Shown: one piece after another, positions 1 through 5,935 of the stretch
Numbering within the stretch: position 1 is the stretch's first letter
How the letters are laid out: each line of letters begins with the position of its first letter
Origin: Eubacterium sp.
GTDB taxonomy: Bacteria; Bacillota; Clostridia; Lachnospirales; Lachnospiraceae
DNA length: 7,941 nucleotides
Reading direction: 5' to 3'
NCBI GenBank assembly: GCA_020844525.1
Contig: JAJGAH010000101.1
Location: 1-7,941 of the forward strand
Position numbers and translations under genes: made by a program
Notes under the pieces: generated by a model
Database searches by the model: none
What the model saw: the letters and a program-made list of their open reading frames with translations, nothing else
What the model was told of the DNA's origin: nothing

Positions 1-1
1 G

Positions 2-64
2 ATTGTCTATCACTGGAAATATCGTTTAGACGAAATTTCCGAGGATGAGGCAAAAGCAATATAA
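2..64 (+). CDS. C-terminal tail of an unidentified protein (partial)
   Basis: An open frame enters from the left edge and stops at a TAA (62..64). It gives about 20 residues ending in an acidic stretch, DEISEDEAKAI. The start and the body of the gene lie outside the window, and the tail has no motif that I recognise. An open run of 20 codons can occur by chance, so this is only a plausible gene end. It would converge on the leftward radical SAM gene, leaving about 145 bp between the two stop codons. Confidence 0.3.
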   Translation: MVYHWKYRLDEISEDEAKAI

Positions 65-209
65 TGTATCAGCTATTAATTATTCGATCTACTAGAAACG
101 CTATGATGATTTTCTCACTACCTTCGAAAACACAGCTGTGTCTGATGGAGGCTTCCATGACTGATGTCCCCTGCAACAGTACACATTATGATAAGAGGAT
201 AGAACACAG
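65..209. other. Convergent intergenic region, no clear gene
   Basis: This gap lies between two convergent gene ends. It holds a 12-bp perfect palindrome, ACACAGCTGTGT (130..141), followed on the minus strand by TTTTC. A 5-bp inverted repeat, ATGGA/TCCAT, lies at about 145..158. Either could help end the radical SAM transcript, but neither stem is long or GC-rich enough to call a terminator. I see no RNA gene or supported coding frame. Confidence 0.4.
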
Positions 210-1652
210 TTACCTGGCAGGTGCGTCGGCAAAACGGAAGGAGAACTCCTTCGGATATTCTAGTGCCTTGGTGCCAGGCTCTTTTCCATCCGCGAAGTGT
301 TTCAGCCGATAATAGACGGACGAGGGAGCAACCTTTGCAGCGATGCCTGCTCCAAATGAACCAAGCCGGGTCATGATGGCAAGGCCGAAGCGGCGGAAAC
401 CATATTCGCGTCCGAACAGTTCTCCAATCCGGTGGCATGAACGGAAGTCATAAAAATACTTTGCGGCATGATAGAATTCCTGCTGCAACTCCCAGGGCGT
501 CTCATTCTTGGGAACAAAGGTCACATTCATCATGTCAAAGTCTTCCCAGGTTGTGGAGATCATCCGACCTTCCGCCACCATGTTTTCGTATACCGGGGTT
601 CCCGGATAAGGCGTGAGGATTGCAGGCTGAAGCTGATAGGCATCTATAGATTTTGCAAATTCAATGCTTTTATTCATATCTTCGAGTGTGTCATCGTCAA
701 GTCCCAGCACAATACTTGCAATCATCCGGATCTTGTGGCGCTTGCAGGCCGCAGCGGCTCGTTTGATATTTTCGATATTCTGTCCTTTGTGAATACTGTT
801 GAGGGCATTCTGATTCAGAGACTCGATTCCGATGAGCACCCGGGTTAGATGCGCATCGTGAAGAAGCTGAAGCATTTCATCATCATCGGCAAGATCAGTC
901 CGTCCGAAGAAGAATGTCTCCTTGAAGGTCAGATTCTCTGCGATCATCCTGCGGCAGATTTCTTTTGCCCGCTCTTTATCGGCTGTAAAGTTATCATCCT
1001 CGAAGTTCATGTATTGAAATCCGAGCTTTTTATACATTCGGATTTCTTCGATGACATTATCGACGCTTCGCTGTCTGTATGGAGCAAACATACGGGAGGT
1101 CGTACAGAATGTGCATCGGAAGGGGCATCCACGGCTGGAGATGACATTGGCGGCATCGCACGGTGTCTTCAGGATACTGTAGTCTGGAAATGGAACCTCG
1201 TCCAGGTTGCAGACCGGGATTCCCGTGACCAGTCTGTCCGTAATGCGGCCTTCGACGACGTTGAGTATGACTTTCTCCCCTTCTCCCATGATAACTTGGT
1301 CAGCGTGCAAGAGGGCTTCCTGCGTGCAGACAGATGCATGCATCCCACCCATAAGGACGCGGGCATGTGTTTTCTGGTGAATCAGATCAGCCAGCTCGTA
1401 GGCTCTTGGCGCATTTGACGTCATGATAGAGAAGCAAAAGACGTCAACGTCATCTGCCTTCAGCATTTTTTTGATTGGAACAGATGCATTGAGTTCCTCA
1501 TATACGGAGACATCATGGCCGGCTTTTTTCAGAATACCGCCAAGAATTAGAGGACCGGTAATGGAATTAGACTGTCCATATATTTTTCCGCCCCATCTGT
1601 ATACAGGAATTCTGCGTAATGAGGAAGCAGGTGTAATGAAAACAATCTTCAA
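210..1652 (-). CDS. B12-binding-domain radical SAM protein (class B-type)
   Basis: A 480-residue cytosolic iron-sulfur enzyme. The N-terminal part (about residues 1-140) looks like a cobalamin-binding Rossmann domain: KIVFITP as first strand, a GPLILGGILKKAGHDV helix-strand segment, then GGMHAS (102-107) and MGEGE. A radical SAM TIM barrel follows, with the CxxxCxxC cluster motif as CPFRCTFC (Cys176, Cys180, Cys183) and a later IGIES strand motif. The length fits the class B family, which includes methylases such as HpnP- and BchE-like enzymes; the substrate cannot be read from sequence. The start is TTG at 1652, because a perfect AAGGAGG lies 7 nt upstream and the fold's first strand begins there. 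An in-frame ATG at 1691 is possible but has only a weaker AGAAGG site. No partner gene is seen. It may be a host gene or cargo of the neighbouring element. Confidence 0.9.
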   Translation of the reverse strand: MKIVFITPASSLRRIPVYRWGGKIYGQSNSITGPLILGGILKKAGHDVSVYEELNASVPIKKMLKADDVDVFCFSIMTSNAPRAYELADLIHQKTHARVLMGGMHASVCTQEALLHADQVIMGEGEKVILNVVEGRITDRLVTGIPVCNLDEVPFPDYSILKTPCDAANVISSRGCPFRCTFCTTSRMFAPYRQRSVDNVIEEIRMYKKLGFQYMNFEDDNFTADKERAKEICRRMIAENLTFKETFFFGRTDLADDDEMLQLLHDAHLTRVLIGIESLNQNALNSIHKGQNIENIKRAAAACKRHKIRMIASIVLGLDDDTLEDMNKSIEFAKSIDAYQLQPAILTPYPGTPVYENMVAEGRMISTTWEDFDMMNVTFVPKNETPWELQQEFYHAAKYFYDFRSCHRIGELFGREYGFRRFGLAIMTRLGSFGAGIAAKVAPSSVYYRLKHFADGKEPGTKALEYPKEFSFRFADAPAR

Positions 1653-1659
1653 GATTTTA

Positions 1660-1666
1660 CCTCCTT
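1660..1666 (-). promoter_or_regulatory. Ribosome binding site that sets the TTG start
   Basis: On the minus strand AAGGAGG lies 7 nt upstream of a TTG codon (1652..1650) in the radical SAM frame. It is the best Shine-Dalgarno match near this gene and the main reason to prefer the TTG over the upstream in-frame ATG at 1691. Confidence 0.75.
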
Positions 1667-1724
1667 CATGCTGATTGACAATCCCGCTCATGGTAACCTT
1701 CTGTGTTGTTGTGCTTGAAAAATA

Positions 1725-1752
1725 ATTGTATACCATATATACGGTTTGTCAA
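1725..1752 (-). promoter_or_regulatory. Sigma-A-type promoter of the radical SAM gene
   Basis: On the minus strand a perfect -35 box TTGACA (1752..1747) is followed after 16 bp by TACAAT (1730..1725). Transcription would start near 1718, giving a leader of about 65 nt before the TTG start. An inverted repeat, GTATA (1728..1732) and TATAC (1738..1742) separated by 5 bp, overlaps the -10 box and spacer, so a repressor could sit there. Nothing in the short leader resembles a cobalamin riboswitch. Confidence 0.75.
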
Positions 1753-1967
1753 CGAAATTACCTGTAAAACACCGAAGACACACAGTTTTATTATTTTTTT
1801 GATAAGTATCTTGGTAATACGCAACACGAAAAAGCCCATATATATGCGGAATACAATCTAATTTTCCCCGATTAGCACCCCACCCTCGGAATTTCGCGAA
1901 AATGCACACGAGAGGGGGCGACGGTCTCCTGTAGCTAGGCTACAGAGATTCAGACCCGCCCCGGGGA
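1753..1967. other. Intergenic region between radical SAM gene and repressor
   Basis: About 215 bp without a supported gene. The part at 1790..1865 is AT-rich, with T runs and a CATATATATG palindrome. At 1892..1901 there is a perfect palindrome, TTTCGCGAAA, and just beyond it a long GC-rich hairpin (separate entry). If the phage-like element begins to the right, its left end should lie in or near this region. I see no tRNA and no obvious direct repeat within the window that would mark an attachment site. Confidence 0.4.
1915..1962. repeat. Long imperfect GC-rich hairpin after the repressor gene
   Basis: Nested complementary arms can pair: GGGGCG (1915..1920) with CGCCCC (1957..1962), GGTCT (1923..1927) with AGACC (1952..1956), and CTGTAGC (1929..1935) with GCTACAG (1939..1945). 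That makes 18 base pairs, a 3-nt loop and small internal loops. It begins 5 bp past the repressor stop codon. Neither strand has a T run straight after the stem, so it is not a canonical intrinsic terminator. It could still terminate or protect the repressor mRNA, form a small structured RNA, or mark the element end. Confidence 0.6.
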
Positions 1968-2603
1968 TCACTCCTTTCGAAGAGCGTCCTTTTCTTCCGA
2001 GATCTTCTTCAATGTGTATTCTTTCGCTACGTCCATCCTGCTGAACGGCTGCAGGTTGTCCTGGTCGGAGATCATTCCACTCAGCATAGAGAGGAAGGCG
2101 AGCTTCCCTTCTTTATTAAGACTGTGGAAGGCGAACAAGATGTCCTGATCGGCTGATCCGTGTGCATCGTACTCATTCCTCACAGCATCAATCTCCGACT
2201 TGTCCATCTGGCCGCCGAAGCGTTCCAACAAATTTGTGTTCTGCAGGAAGGCAGCGGTTCTTGCGTTCGTCTCGGCATCACGTCTTGCTGCATCCGCCGC
2301 GATCAGTTTGGATAGGATCGGCTGAGAGAAGTTCAGAGCCACCTGCTCTTCGTAACTCCGGTCAGGCACAGGCTTGTCGGCAATGGCCACAAGGTCCTCG
2401 TATCTGTATTTCTTACTTAATAAGGACAGCGCTGATATCTCATAAATCTGGCACAGGCTGGAAAGAACCTCTAAGGAAGGATTGACTTTCCCCTTCTCCC
2501 AGTTCGTCAGGGAGGTGGCTGCACAACCCAGCTTTGATGCGACATCCGACTGCTTTAATCCTTTGGCAAGTCTTGCCTCTTTCAATTTCTCTCCGATTGT
2601 CAT
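1968..2603 (-). CDS. XRE/CI-type phage repressor (helix-turn-helix)
   Basis: A 211-residue cytosolic DNA-binding regulator. Residues 1-62 form a typical HTH_3/XRE domain: IGEKLKEARLAKGLKQ, then SDVASKLG, the recognition helix around SLTNWEKGKVNPS, and LEVLSSLCQIYEIS. The rest is largely helical and ends in a charged tail. It lacks the Ser-Lys S24 protease domain of LexA/CI repressors, so induction probably does not use RecA-driven self-cleavage; an inducer protein or other signal is more likely. The ATG has a GAGGTG site about 7 nt upstream. The gene is divergent from the element's rightward operon, and four 19-bp operator copies lie between them, so this protein is the obvious candidate to bind them and repress its own and the opposite promoter. 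The DNA-binding role is secure; the exact targets are inference. Confidence 0.88.
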   Translation of the reverse strand: MTIGEKLKEARLAKGLKQSDVASKLGCAATSLTNWEKGKVNPSLEVLSSLCQIYEISALSLLSKKYRYEDLVAIADKPVPDRSYEEQVALNFSQPILSKLIAADAARRDAETNARTAAFLQNTNLLERFGGQMDKSEIDAVRNEYDAHGSADQDILFAFHSLNKEGKLAFLSMLSGMISDQDNLQPFSRMDVAKEYTLKKISEEKDALRKE

Positions 2604-2616
2604 TTATTGTCACCTC

Positions 2617-2635
2617 ATCTCATTTCAGTTCTTAT
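2617..2635 (-). promoter_or_regulatory. Operator A (repressor start-site operator)
   Basis: One of four related 19-bp sites built on the core TGAAAT followed by GAGAT. Read on the minus strand this copy has an intact right half (TGAAATGAGAT) and a degenerate left half. It lies over the predicted start of the repressor transcript, so binding would autoregulate the repressor. Confidence 0.65.
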
Positions 2636-2640
2636 TACAT

Positions 2641-2669
2641 AATATATCTCATCTGAAATGGAATATCAA
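2641..2669 (-). promoter_or_regulatory. Leftward repressor promoter
   Basis: On the minus strand TTGATA (2669..2664) and TATATT (2646..2641) are separated by 17 bp. The predicted start near 2634 gives a leader of about 30 nt before the repressor ATG. Operator B fills the spacer. Confidence 0.7.
2646..2664 (+). promoter_or_regulatory. Operator B (spacer of leftward promoter)
   Basis: The sequence ATCTCATCTGAAATGGAAT matches operator D except in the middle and the last half-site. It occupies the -35/-10 spacer of the repressor promoter, 29 bp centre-to-centre from operator A and in the opposite orientation. Confidence 0.7.
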
Positions 2670-2705
2670 TAAGCAATTACAATCCAATCTAATTTATTTA
2701 GCCTA

Positions 2706-2734
2706 TTTACATCTAATTTCAGTTGAGCTATAAT
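2706..2734 (+). promoter_or_regulatory. Rightward early promoter
   Basis: TTTACA (2706..2711) and a perfect TATAAT (2729..2734) are separated by 17 bp. Transcription would start at about 2741 and run into the leader, the 63-residue protein and, past the terminator, the excision and replication genes. Operator C covers the spacer and operator D covers the start site, so it should be tightly repressed in the integrated state. Confidence 0.8.
2711..2729 (-). promoter_or_regulatory. Operator C (spacer of rightward promoter)
   Basis: Read on the minus strand this 19-bp site is AGCTCAACTGAAATTAGAT, sharing the left CTCA and the TGAAAT core with B and D. It lies exactly between the -35 and -10 boxes of the rightward promoter, mirroring operator B. 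Confidence 0.7.
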
Positions 2735-2740
2735 ACAGTT

Positions 2741-2759
2741 ATCTCAAATGAAATGAGAT
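2741..2759 (+). promoter_or_regulatory. Operator D (rightward start-site operator, best dyad)
   Basis: ATCTCAAATGAAATGAGAT has perfect outer half-sites, ATCTCA and TGAGAT, around a 7-bp centre. It is the most symmetric of the four copies and probably the strongest. It begins at the predicted transcription start and lies 30 bp centre-to-centre from operator C. Confidence 0.75.
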
Positions 2760-2854
2760 ATACAGGCACACGGACGTACCATTCCCGGATGTCTGGGACC
2801 GACAGAAGGTCCGAACCATGAGGATAATACTATGCGAAGGAAGGAGGCTCTGCT
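2760..2854 (+). other. Untranslated leader of the rightward transcript
   Basis: About 95 nt from operator D to the GTG start of the small basic protein. It holds short, mutually exclusive pairings: TCCC/GGGA (2783..2786 with 2795..2798), GGACC/GGTCC (2796..2800 with 2808..2812) and CGGAC/GTCCG (2771..2775 with 2809..2813). A 17-codon reading frame from the ATG at 2818 overlaps the next start out of frame and has a weak AAGG site. These may be a structured regulatory leader or chance; I do not assign a function. Confidence 0.35.
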
Positions 2855-3046
2855 GTGAGAAAGTACACTGACCGCGTGAAACAGCGCGAAAACCGACGAA
2901 AGAAATATCAGGAAGAGAAATTAGACCGCACCAACATCTGCGGTGTAAAGGACCTGACACCCTACCACGCAGTGAACCGAATGATAAGACAAGCAAAGAC
3001 AAAAAGCGACAACAACAGCCAATATACGACAAACAACGACCACTGA
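2855..3046 (+). CDS. Small basic protein, unknown function
   Basis: A 63-residue, strongly basic, cytosolic protein rich in Arg, Lys, Asn and Gln. The first half is a charged probable helix (RVKQRENRRKKYQEEK). The middle carries KDLTPYHAVNRM and the end is a polar tail. It starts with GTG, supported by a perfect AAGGAGG 7 nt upstream (2841..2847). It is the first gene of the rightward transcript, where phages and satellites often place small regulators such as antirepressors or Cro-like proteins, but no HTH is obvious and I do not recognise the family. Its stop codon lies inside the stem of the terminator that follows, so its translation may affect that hairpin. Confidence 0.7.
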   Translation: MRKYTDRVKQRENRRKKYQEEKLDRTNICGVKDLTPYHAVNRMIRQAKTKSDNNSQYTTNNDH

Positions 3047-3083
3047 AATTGATCCATACATAGATCAACAGTGGTCTTTCTTT
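3038..3083 (+). terminator. Intrinsic terminator overlapping a stop codon
   Basis: GACCACTG (3038..3045) pairs with CAGTGGTC (3069..3076), and TTGATC (3049..3054) pairs with GATCAA (3063..3068). This gives 14 base pairs with a 3-nt bulge on the 5' side and an 8-nt loop, followed at once by TTTCTTT. The TGA stop of the small basic protein (3044..3046) is in the 5' arm. Only about 27 bp separate the T tract from the next start codon, too few for a promoter, so downstream expression needs read-through. Confidence 0.85.
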
Positions 3084-3110
3084 ACCCATTTTCAGAAAGG
3101 AGGATGAACG

Positions 3111-3287
3111 ATGAATAAGGAAACGATGAGCGTACATGAGCTGGCGGACCAGCTTGGGATCAGTCTTCCGAAAGCATATGCGCTTGTAAAGGAGAAGGAC
3201 TTTCCGGTTGTCCGGATCGGTACCAGAATCCTGATTCCGGTAGATGCCTTTAAGGAATGGCTGACTATCCACTCCCAGCAGGAATGA
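3111..3287 (+). CDS. Excisionase/AlpA-type helix-turn-helix protein
   Basis: A 58-residue DNA-binding protein of the HTH_17 (MerR-like winged helix) excisionase group. Residues 6-51 show the family pattern: MSVHELADQLGIS, the recognition segment LPKAYALVKEKDFPVV, the wing RIGTRILIP and the closing helix VDAFKEWL. Such proteins direct excision with an integrase or activate element genes (AlpA in P4-like satellites). The ATG at 3111 has AAAGGAGG 7 nt upstream (3096..3103); an ATG at 3104 stops after four codons. It sits 27 bp past the terminator and 43 bp before the primase gene, in one operon. No integrase is visible, so which of the two roles it plays is open. Confidence 0.85.
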   Translation: MNKETMSVHELADQLGISLPKAYALVKEKDFPVVRIGTRILIPVDAFKEWLTIHSQQE

Positions 3288-3330
3288 TCCGGTTGAATTT
3301 TATGCTTTCTAGCAGGGAGGAGAAAACCAA

Positions 3331-5607
3331 TTGGATAAGTTGAAAAACATGCGCATCTGGTTCTGCTGGAACTTTGAGATGCGAAAAGGAAAAAAGACAA
3401 AGGTGCCGTACTCGGCACGGGGCAAGCCCACCGGGACCTCTCCGGATCATGCAGACCAGTGGGTCACATATCGGGAAGCTGCAGCAGCTGCAAAGGAGAA
3501 AGCCTTATCCGGAGTTGGTTTTGTGCTTCCGGAAGGATATGTCCTGATCGACATCGATGACAAGCCGCTGGACGATCCTCTGGTCAAGACCATGCTCGCA
3601 CGGTGTGAAAGCTACACGGAGCGGTCGGTCCGGGGAAAGGGCATCCACATCATCTGCAAGGTTGATATCGGACAGATGCCTACGGAGCGGGACCCGAAGG
3701 GCCGCCTCAAGATCAGGCGGGAGTTCTATATAAAGAACTCAAAGCTGGATCTGGAAATCTACGTCGGGGGCCTTACAAACCGGTTCGCTACCTACTCAGG
3801 GAATGTAATCCGGGATCTGGAGGTTACTGACTGCACCAAGGGAGTTCTTACCACATTCGATAAGAACATGCGGCGGACTACCAAACAGCGTTACAGTGAG
3901 AAACGGGATGGTGGGACTGATGAGGACAAAGCCGACTTTGATCTGATCTGCAGCCTCCGGAAACAGAAGAACGGTCATAAATTCATCAGGCTGTTCGATC
4001 AGGGGGACTTCTCTGATTATGGATCACAGTCGGAGGCAGACGCGGCACTCTGCGCCATGCTTGCCTTCCGGTTAGGGAATGATCCGGAGGCCATCGACCG
4101 GCTGTTCCGCCAATCAGCTCTCTACCGGGAAAAGTGGGAACGGGATGACTACCGGGCAGATACGATCCAGTGTGGCATTGATGCCTGCCATGGCCAGTTC
4201 CATAAGTCGGTCATGAATCACCCGGAGTTCATCAGGTTTACGGAAAAGGGAGCCGTTGTATCGATTCCGTTACTGGCAGAGCACGTGCGAAGAACTATGC
4301 ATTACATCCTCGTCCGGGACAACGGCAAGCAGGGAATCCGCCTGTATGTCTATAAGCACGGCGTCTATCTCCTCTACTCGCAGGATATGATGCTCGGGGA
4401 AATCAAGCAGTTCATTGCCGACTACGATCCGGAGATTGTGCGGATGAGTGATGTAAGTGGTGCCTACCAGCACATCATGACGGACCTCTGTTATGTGAGT
4501 GAAAGCGCGCTGAATGCGGATGAAGACATCATCAACTTTCAGAATGGCCTGCTTCGAATTACAGAGGATAGGCTGACTCTGGAGCCGCATAGTCCGGAGG
4601 TTTATTCCACCATCCAGATCCCCTGTGACTGGATCGGGCAGGAATCCAAAACACCGGAGTTTGACCGTTACCTTGATACCCTGACGGATGGAAAGAAAGA
4701 TGTGCAGTTCCTTCTTTATGAATGGATCGGCACGGTGCTTTCCAATATACCGGGATTCCGGGGAAAGAAGTCTCTGTTCATGGTCGGCAAGGGAGACACG
4801 GGGAAATCCCAGATCAAGGCCCTTGTAGAGCGGATGCTCGGCCCGGGTAACTTCATCGGCATAGACCTCAAGGAGATTGAGGCCAGGTTCGGTACCGGTG
4901 CCCTGTACGGCACAAGGCTCGCAGGAAGTTCCGATATGAGCTTCCTGTCCGTTGATGAGTTAAAGACTTTCAAAAAGCTCACTGGCGGCGATAGCGTCTT
5001 CGCTGAGTTCAAGGGCCAACAGCCATTCGAGTTCACCTACAAGGGTTATCTCTGGTTCTGTATGAACCGGCTCCCGAAGTTCGGCGGAGACGATGGCAAG
5101 TGGGTCTATGACCGGATCATCGTTGTGAAATGCCTGAATGTGATACCAAAAGAGAAGCAGGACAAGAAGCTGCTGGGCCGCCTCTATGCGGAACGGGCAG
5201 GCATCATCTACAAGGCAGTGAAAGCGCTCCAACGTTACATCGCAGATGGCTATCGCTACCAGGAGCCACAGGAAGTCATTAATGCCCGGGAAGCCTACCA
5301 GGAGGAAAACAGCACTGTCATGAATTTCTTCAATGAGTGCATGTGCAGACGAGATCCTGCTGCCCCGGCTGATACCTGTACTACCACAAAGATTTATCGG
5401 GTCTACCGGGCCTGGTGTAAGGACAACAATAATGGCTACGCCAAGACCGCCAAGGAGTTCCGGGACATTCTTTCCGAGCACCTGGGCAGCACCTATGCGG
5501 ATCTTACGGTCCATAAGAAGTGTGGTGCCTGCTATAAGGACTACACCCTGAACGAGGAATGCAAGCAGCTCTATGTCGGAGATTATGGCACGGATTTCCT
5601 GGTCTAG
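3331..5607 (+). CDS. Primase-SF3 helicase replication protein (phage/plasmid P4-type)
   Basis: A 758-residue replication initiator joining primase and helicase. Residues 1-180 form an archaeo-eukaryotic-type primase (PrimPol) domain with acidic pair IDIDD (Asp74, Asp76), RGKGIHI (101-107) and LEIYVGG with Glu142. A linker and a D5_N-like region (about 330-470) precede the SF3 helicase core: Walker A GKGDTGKS (486-493), a Walker B-like segment near 529-536, and a motif C-like GYLWFCMNRLPKF containing Asn579. Arg595 in YDRIIVV is the probable arginine finger. The C-terminal part (about 650-758) resembles the D5_C winged-helix domain, used in related proteins to bind the origin. The TTG start has GGGAGGAG upstream, and homologues typically begin at this same short lead-in. 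The iteron array directly downstream is its likely target. The protein appears complete and undamaged. Confidence 0.92.
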   Translation: MDKLKNMRIWFCWNFEMRKGKKTKVPYSARGKPTGTSPDHADQWVTYREAAAAAKEKALSGVGFVLPEGYVLIDIDDKPLDDPLVKTMLARCESYTERSVRGKGIHIICKVDIGQMPTERDPKGRLKIRREFYIKNSKLDLEIYVGGLTNRFATYSGNVIRDLEVTDCTKGVLTTFDKNMRRTTKQRYSEKRDGGTDEDKADFDLICSLRKQKNGHKFIRLFDQGDFSDYGSQSEADAALCAMLAFRLGNDPEAIDRLFRQSALYREKWERDDYRADTIQCGIDACHGQFHKSVMNHPEFIRFTEKGAVVSIPLLAEHVRRTMHYILVRDNGKQGIRLYVYKHGVYLLYSQDMMLGEIKQFIADYDPEIVRMSDVSGAYQHIMTDLCYVSESALNADEDIINFQNGLLRITEDRLTLEPHSPEVYSTIQIPCDWIGQESKTPEFDRYLDTLTDGKKDVQFLLYEWIGTVLSNIPGFRGKKSLFMVGKGDTGKSQIKALVERMLGPGNFIGIDLKEIEARFGTGALYGTRLAGSSDMSFLSVDELKTFKKLTGGDSVFAEFKGQQPFEFTYKGYLWFCMNRLPKFGGDDGKWVYDRIIVVKCLNVIPKEKQDKKLLGRLYAERAGIIYKAVKALQRYIADGYRYQEPQEVINAREAYQEENSTVMNFFNECMCRRDPAAPADTCTTTKIYRVYRAWCKDNNNGYAKTAKEFRDILSEHLGSTYADLTVHKKCGACYKDYTLNEECKQLYVGDYGTDFLV

Positions 5608-5613
5608 CTATAA

Positions 5614-5905
5614 AGAAGCATCACCATCATCACCTTGGGTGACGGCGTCACCAGTCAGAAACACAGTAATCATGCGGGTTTCGAGGCTTTGGTGATGACG
5701 GTGACGGTTTTACAAACTTCTTTGCCAAAAACAAAAATTGTTTGTAGGCAGGGGAGACATAGATACAAACAAGGAAGGATTGTGATTATGAATCAGAAAA
5801 GAGCATCACCTTCATCACCGAAGGGCGGAAACCATTGATTTTACTGGATTTCTGTGGTGACGGTCGGGCTTTAGAAGCATCACCAGATCATCACCTGCCA
5901 TCACC
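5614..5905. repeat. Iteron cluster, probable replication origin
   Basis: The gap after the primase gene carries about a dozen RTCACC hexamers in both orientations. Plus: 5620, 5629, 5647, 5805, 5814, 5879, 5890 and 5900. Minus (as GGTGAY): 5638, 5691, 5700 and 5856. A unit of AGAAGC-ATCACC plus a second TCATCACC recurs three times, near 5614, 5799 and 5873. GGTGACGGCGTCACC (5638..5652) is a near-perfect palindrome. Two sets flank about 97 bp without iterons (5708..5804). Spacing within pairs is mostly 9 bp. SaPI origins have this layout, oppositely oriented short repeats around an AT-rich stretch beside the replication gene. Origin function is inference. Confidence 0.75.
5708..5804. other. 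AT-richer core between iteron sets (probable unwinding region)
   Basis: This stretch lacks iterons and is richer in A and T than its surroundings. TACAAAC occurs at 5711..5717 and 5764..5770, and its inverse GTTTGTA at 5740..5746. Placed between the two iteron groups, it is the natural site for first melting by the SF3 helicase. I see no convincing promoter in it; TTGTTT (5739) with GATACA (5762) at 17 bp is weak. Confidence 0.55.
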
Positions 5906-5935
5906 AGGAACGATTATTACAAGGAGGATTTTTCT

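Noticed and set aside
849..1418. 189-codon open frame on the plus strand inside the radical SAM gene
   Set aside because: It is antisense to a clear full-length enzyme with intact motifs; the product has no recognisable domain and no good ribosome binding site.
1653..1724. Cobalamin riboswitch upstream of the B12-binding enzyme
   Set aside because: The predicted leader is only about 65 nt and shows no B12-box-like sequence; it is far too short for this riboswitch.
1755..1800. Possible terminator on the plus strand before a T-rich run
   Set aside because: Pairing is limited to a few A-T-rich bases around a large loop, and no plus-strand gene precedes it.
2818..2871. 17-codon frame in the leader as a leader peptide gene
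   Set aside because: The AAGG site is weak and the length is easily reached by chance; kept only as part of a finding about the leader.
4960..5514. 184-codon minus-strand frame inside the primase gene
   Set aside because: It is a reverse-frame shadow of the helicase core and C-terminal domain, whose motifs are intact on the plus strand.
5635..5838. 67-codon frame through the iteron region, low-complexity product
   Set aside because: It begins at a TTG without a convincing ribosome binding site, and its composition is explained by translated RTCACC repeats.
5614..5905. CRISPR array from the repeated ATCACC units
   Set aside because: Repeats are only 6-12 bp, occur in both orientations and have irregular short spacing, unlike CRISPR repeats and spacers.
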